64,000 nt of DNA, taken from the NCBI RefSeq assembly GCF_000482325.1, contig NZ_AXVA01000010.1, forward strand, positions 186,001 through 250,000, in the 5' to 3' direction. Each line of letters begins with the position of its first letter. Within the stretch, counting starts at the first letter, position 1. This document shows, piece after piece, positions 62,983 to 64,000 of this stretch. The stretch is from Bacillus sp. UNC438CL73TsuS30 (GTDB lineage: Bacteria > Bacillota > Bacilli > Bacillales > Cytobacillaceae). The translations under genes and the position numbers were made by a program. The notes under the pieces were generated by a model. It did no database searches and was not told where the DNA came from. It saw only the letters and a list, made by a program, of their open reading frames with translations.

Positions 62983-63046
62983 TGCATAGTTTTCAACAGA
63001 GAAGCCAAAATATGGATGGATAGGCTTAGTTTAATGGGGGATCAAA

Positions 63047-63778
63047 ATGGATGAGATTAAGGTGGTCATTGCCGATGATGATCCTTCTTCGAGAATGCTT
63101 TTAGCACAATTTACACAGCTTTTGCCCGACTATATCGTTGCCGGGGAAGCAGCCAGCGGCAATGAGTTGCTTGAATTAGTCATGAAAGAAAAACCGGAAA
63201 TTGTCTTATTGGATATCCAGATGCCGGACCTAAATGGTGTGGAGGCAGCAAGGACCTGTAAAATGATTGCTCCTTCAGTTCATATCATTTTTACAACGGG
63301 TCATGAAGAGTATGCAGTGGAAGCGTTTAACCTTTCAGCCGTGGATTATCTAGTCAAACCGATTGAGCGGACCCGCTTTTTTATGGCGCTGGAAAAGGCA
63401 AGAAAGTCGATAGAAGTAGTGAAAGCCATCGAAGCAAGAATGGCAAAGAAGGAATGGAAGAGGCTTACGATTAAATCGAATCAGACCTTTGTCTATCTCC
63501 CTGTGGAAGAGATTCTTTTTATCGAAAAAGAGGGGAGGAAATCGGTTATTCATACGGTAGATGAGCGGTTTGTAACGCATGAACCGCTTTTAGAACTTGC
63601 GGATCGGCTTCCTGATTATTTTCATAAAACCCACCGTTCCTATCTGGTAAACTTGAAGAAAATAGTTAAAATCGAGGCATTAGGCGAGACCTATTCGGCG
63701 CACTTCGCCAACTGTGAAAAAACAGCCTATATTTCAAAATTGAAAATCAACGAAATTCATCGATTGATGGGGACGTGA
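63047..63778 (+). CDS. LytTR response regulator
   Basis: A 243-residue regulator: receiver domain with acidic pocket ADDDPSSR and the phospho-acceptor aspartate in VLLDIQMPDLNG near residue 58, then a LytTR DNA-binding domain (about 140-240, LTIKSNQTFVYLPVEEILFIE, THRSYLVNLKKIVKIE). Partner of the hybrid kinase before it. LytTR proteins bind direct repeats; the target is unknown. Stops just before a terminator. Confidence 0.93.
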   Translation: MDEIKVVIADDDPSSRMLLAQFTQLLPDYIVAGEAASGNELLELVMKEKPEIVLLDIQMPDLNGVEAARTCKMIAPSVHIIFTTGHEEYAVEAFNLSAVDYLVKPIERTRFFMALEKARKSIEVVKAIEARMAKKEWKRLTIKSNQTFVYLPVEEILFIEKEGRKSVIHTVDERFVTHEPLLELADRLPDYFHKTHRSYLVNLKKIVKIEALGETYSAHFANCEKTAYISKLKINEIHRLMGT

Positions 63779-63813
63779 GGAGGTCTTTTAACGTGAGTAA
63801 AAGGCCTTTTTAA
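63778..63813 (+). terminator. Terminator of the kinase-regulator operon
   Basis: AGGTCTTTTA and TAAAAGGCCT stem with TTTTT behind. Confidence 0.85.
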
Positions 63814-63839
63814 TTTGGAAAATTCATGGTCTGTTGAAC

Positions 63840-63960
63840 TAGGTTGTTGCTTTCCGCTCCAAGTACAAGAGGTTCGTGAGCGGTCCGGGAAGCCTACTCG
63901 TCGCATCGCTCCAATCAGCATTGTTTCTAAGTCGACATTGACCTTTAACACCTGAATCGA
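63840..63960 (-). repeat. Decayed copy of the GC-rich dispersed repeat
   Basis: On the - strand it keeps the boundary words of the copy at 60290: TGCTGATTGGAGCG at one end and TTGGAGCGGAAAGCAACAAC at the other, with a shorter, diverged middle. The open frame over it is not credible as a gene. Confidence 0.65.
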
Positions 63961-64000
63961 TTTGTCCATTCCATTTTATTCGCCCATGAACCTAATCTAG

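Noticed and set aside
63757-63969. 70-residue open frame at the right edge on the - strand
   Set aside because: It runs through a decayed dispersed repeat and a terminator, and its sequence is explained by that repeat.
1-64000. rRNA, tRNA or prophage genes
   Set aside because: No tRNA cloverleaf, rRNA sequence, phage structural gene or integrase was recognised.

Overview
The window looks like chromosomal DNA of a low-GC, endospore-forming Gram-positive bacterium of the Bacillaceae, probably a Bacillus or Neobacillus-type species. Supporting features are AAAGGAGG-type ribosome binding sites with frequent TTG and GTG starts, gerP-family and Spo0E-family sporulation genes, CcpA-type cre sites, LysM/NlpC wall hydrolases, and a glucarate gene set like that of Bacillus subtilis. 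There are no rRNA or tRNA genes, no intact transposase and no CRISPR array.

Layout. 1-3.0 kb: 5'-truncated AraC-type regulator and an NCS1 permease. 3.4-5.1 kb: SWIM zinc-finger protein. 5.8-8.5 kb: MFS transporter plus AbgB-like M20 amidohydrolase. 8.5-13.6 kb: FMN reductase, a cluster of small GerP-like proteins, MDR oxidoreductase, CBO0543-like and DUF3231 proteins. 13.8-19.1 kb: leftward genes for a winged-helix regulator, a second NCS1 permease, a flavin reductase and a second AraC regulator, paralogous to the left-edge pair. 19.3-25.6 kb: secreted SH3b/DUF3298 and NPCBM-like proteins, a RepL-like protein beside a decayed HU gene, a LysR regulator and D-amino-acid transaminase. 26.0-35.8 kb: a complete sialic acid locus (yhcH-like, FAD oxidoreductase, nanA, SGNH esterase, ABC binding protein and two permeases, nanE, nanK, RpiR regulator). 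35.9-36.6 kb: AbrB/Doc toxin-antitoxin pair. 37.4-47.3 kb: glucarate/galactarate catabolism (GntR regulator, two gudD, kdgD, semialdehyde dehydrogenase, garD, MFS permease). 47.4-52.8 kb: two DUF3231 genes, DinB, FMN reductase, PAS histidine kinase, frameshifted Rpn-type nuclease. 53-60 kb: LysM hydrolase, 14-residue-repeat secreted protein, an unrecognised two-gene glycine-rich membrane-protein pair, Ig-like secreted protein. 60-64 kb: small genes, Spo0E-like phosphatase, hybrid kinase and LytTR response regulator.

How it works together. In the sialic acid locus imported sialic acid is cleaved by NanA to pyruvate and ManNAc, phosphorylated by NanK and epimerised by NanE to GlcNAc-6-P. I see RpiR-type operator candidates before the yhcH-like gene and nanA and a consensus cre before nanA. 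In the aldarate locus GudD and GarD dehydrate glucarate and galactarate, KdgD makes alpha-ketoglutarate semialdehyde and the dehydrogenase makes alpha-ketoglutarate. Three copies of a TTGTNTTACNA palindrome mark the likely GntR operators.

The most unusual signal is between genes. Three unrelated-looking repeat families (cores GGAACATAAA, GGTGGGTAAA and CGCAGATAAA) share one architecture: a 10-nt core ending in TAAA plus about 11 variable nt, at a period of 21 bp. There is also a 7 x 52 bp array of GGCGACA/TGTCGCC hairpins and an approximately 47-bp palindrome family present in about a dozen full or decayed copies, one of which supplies the stop codon of a LysR gene. Among protein genes the best candidate for an undescribed system is the pair at 55957-58309.
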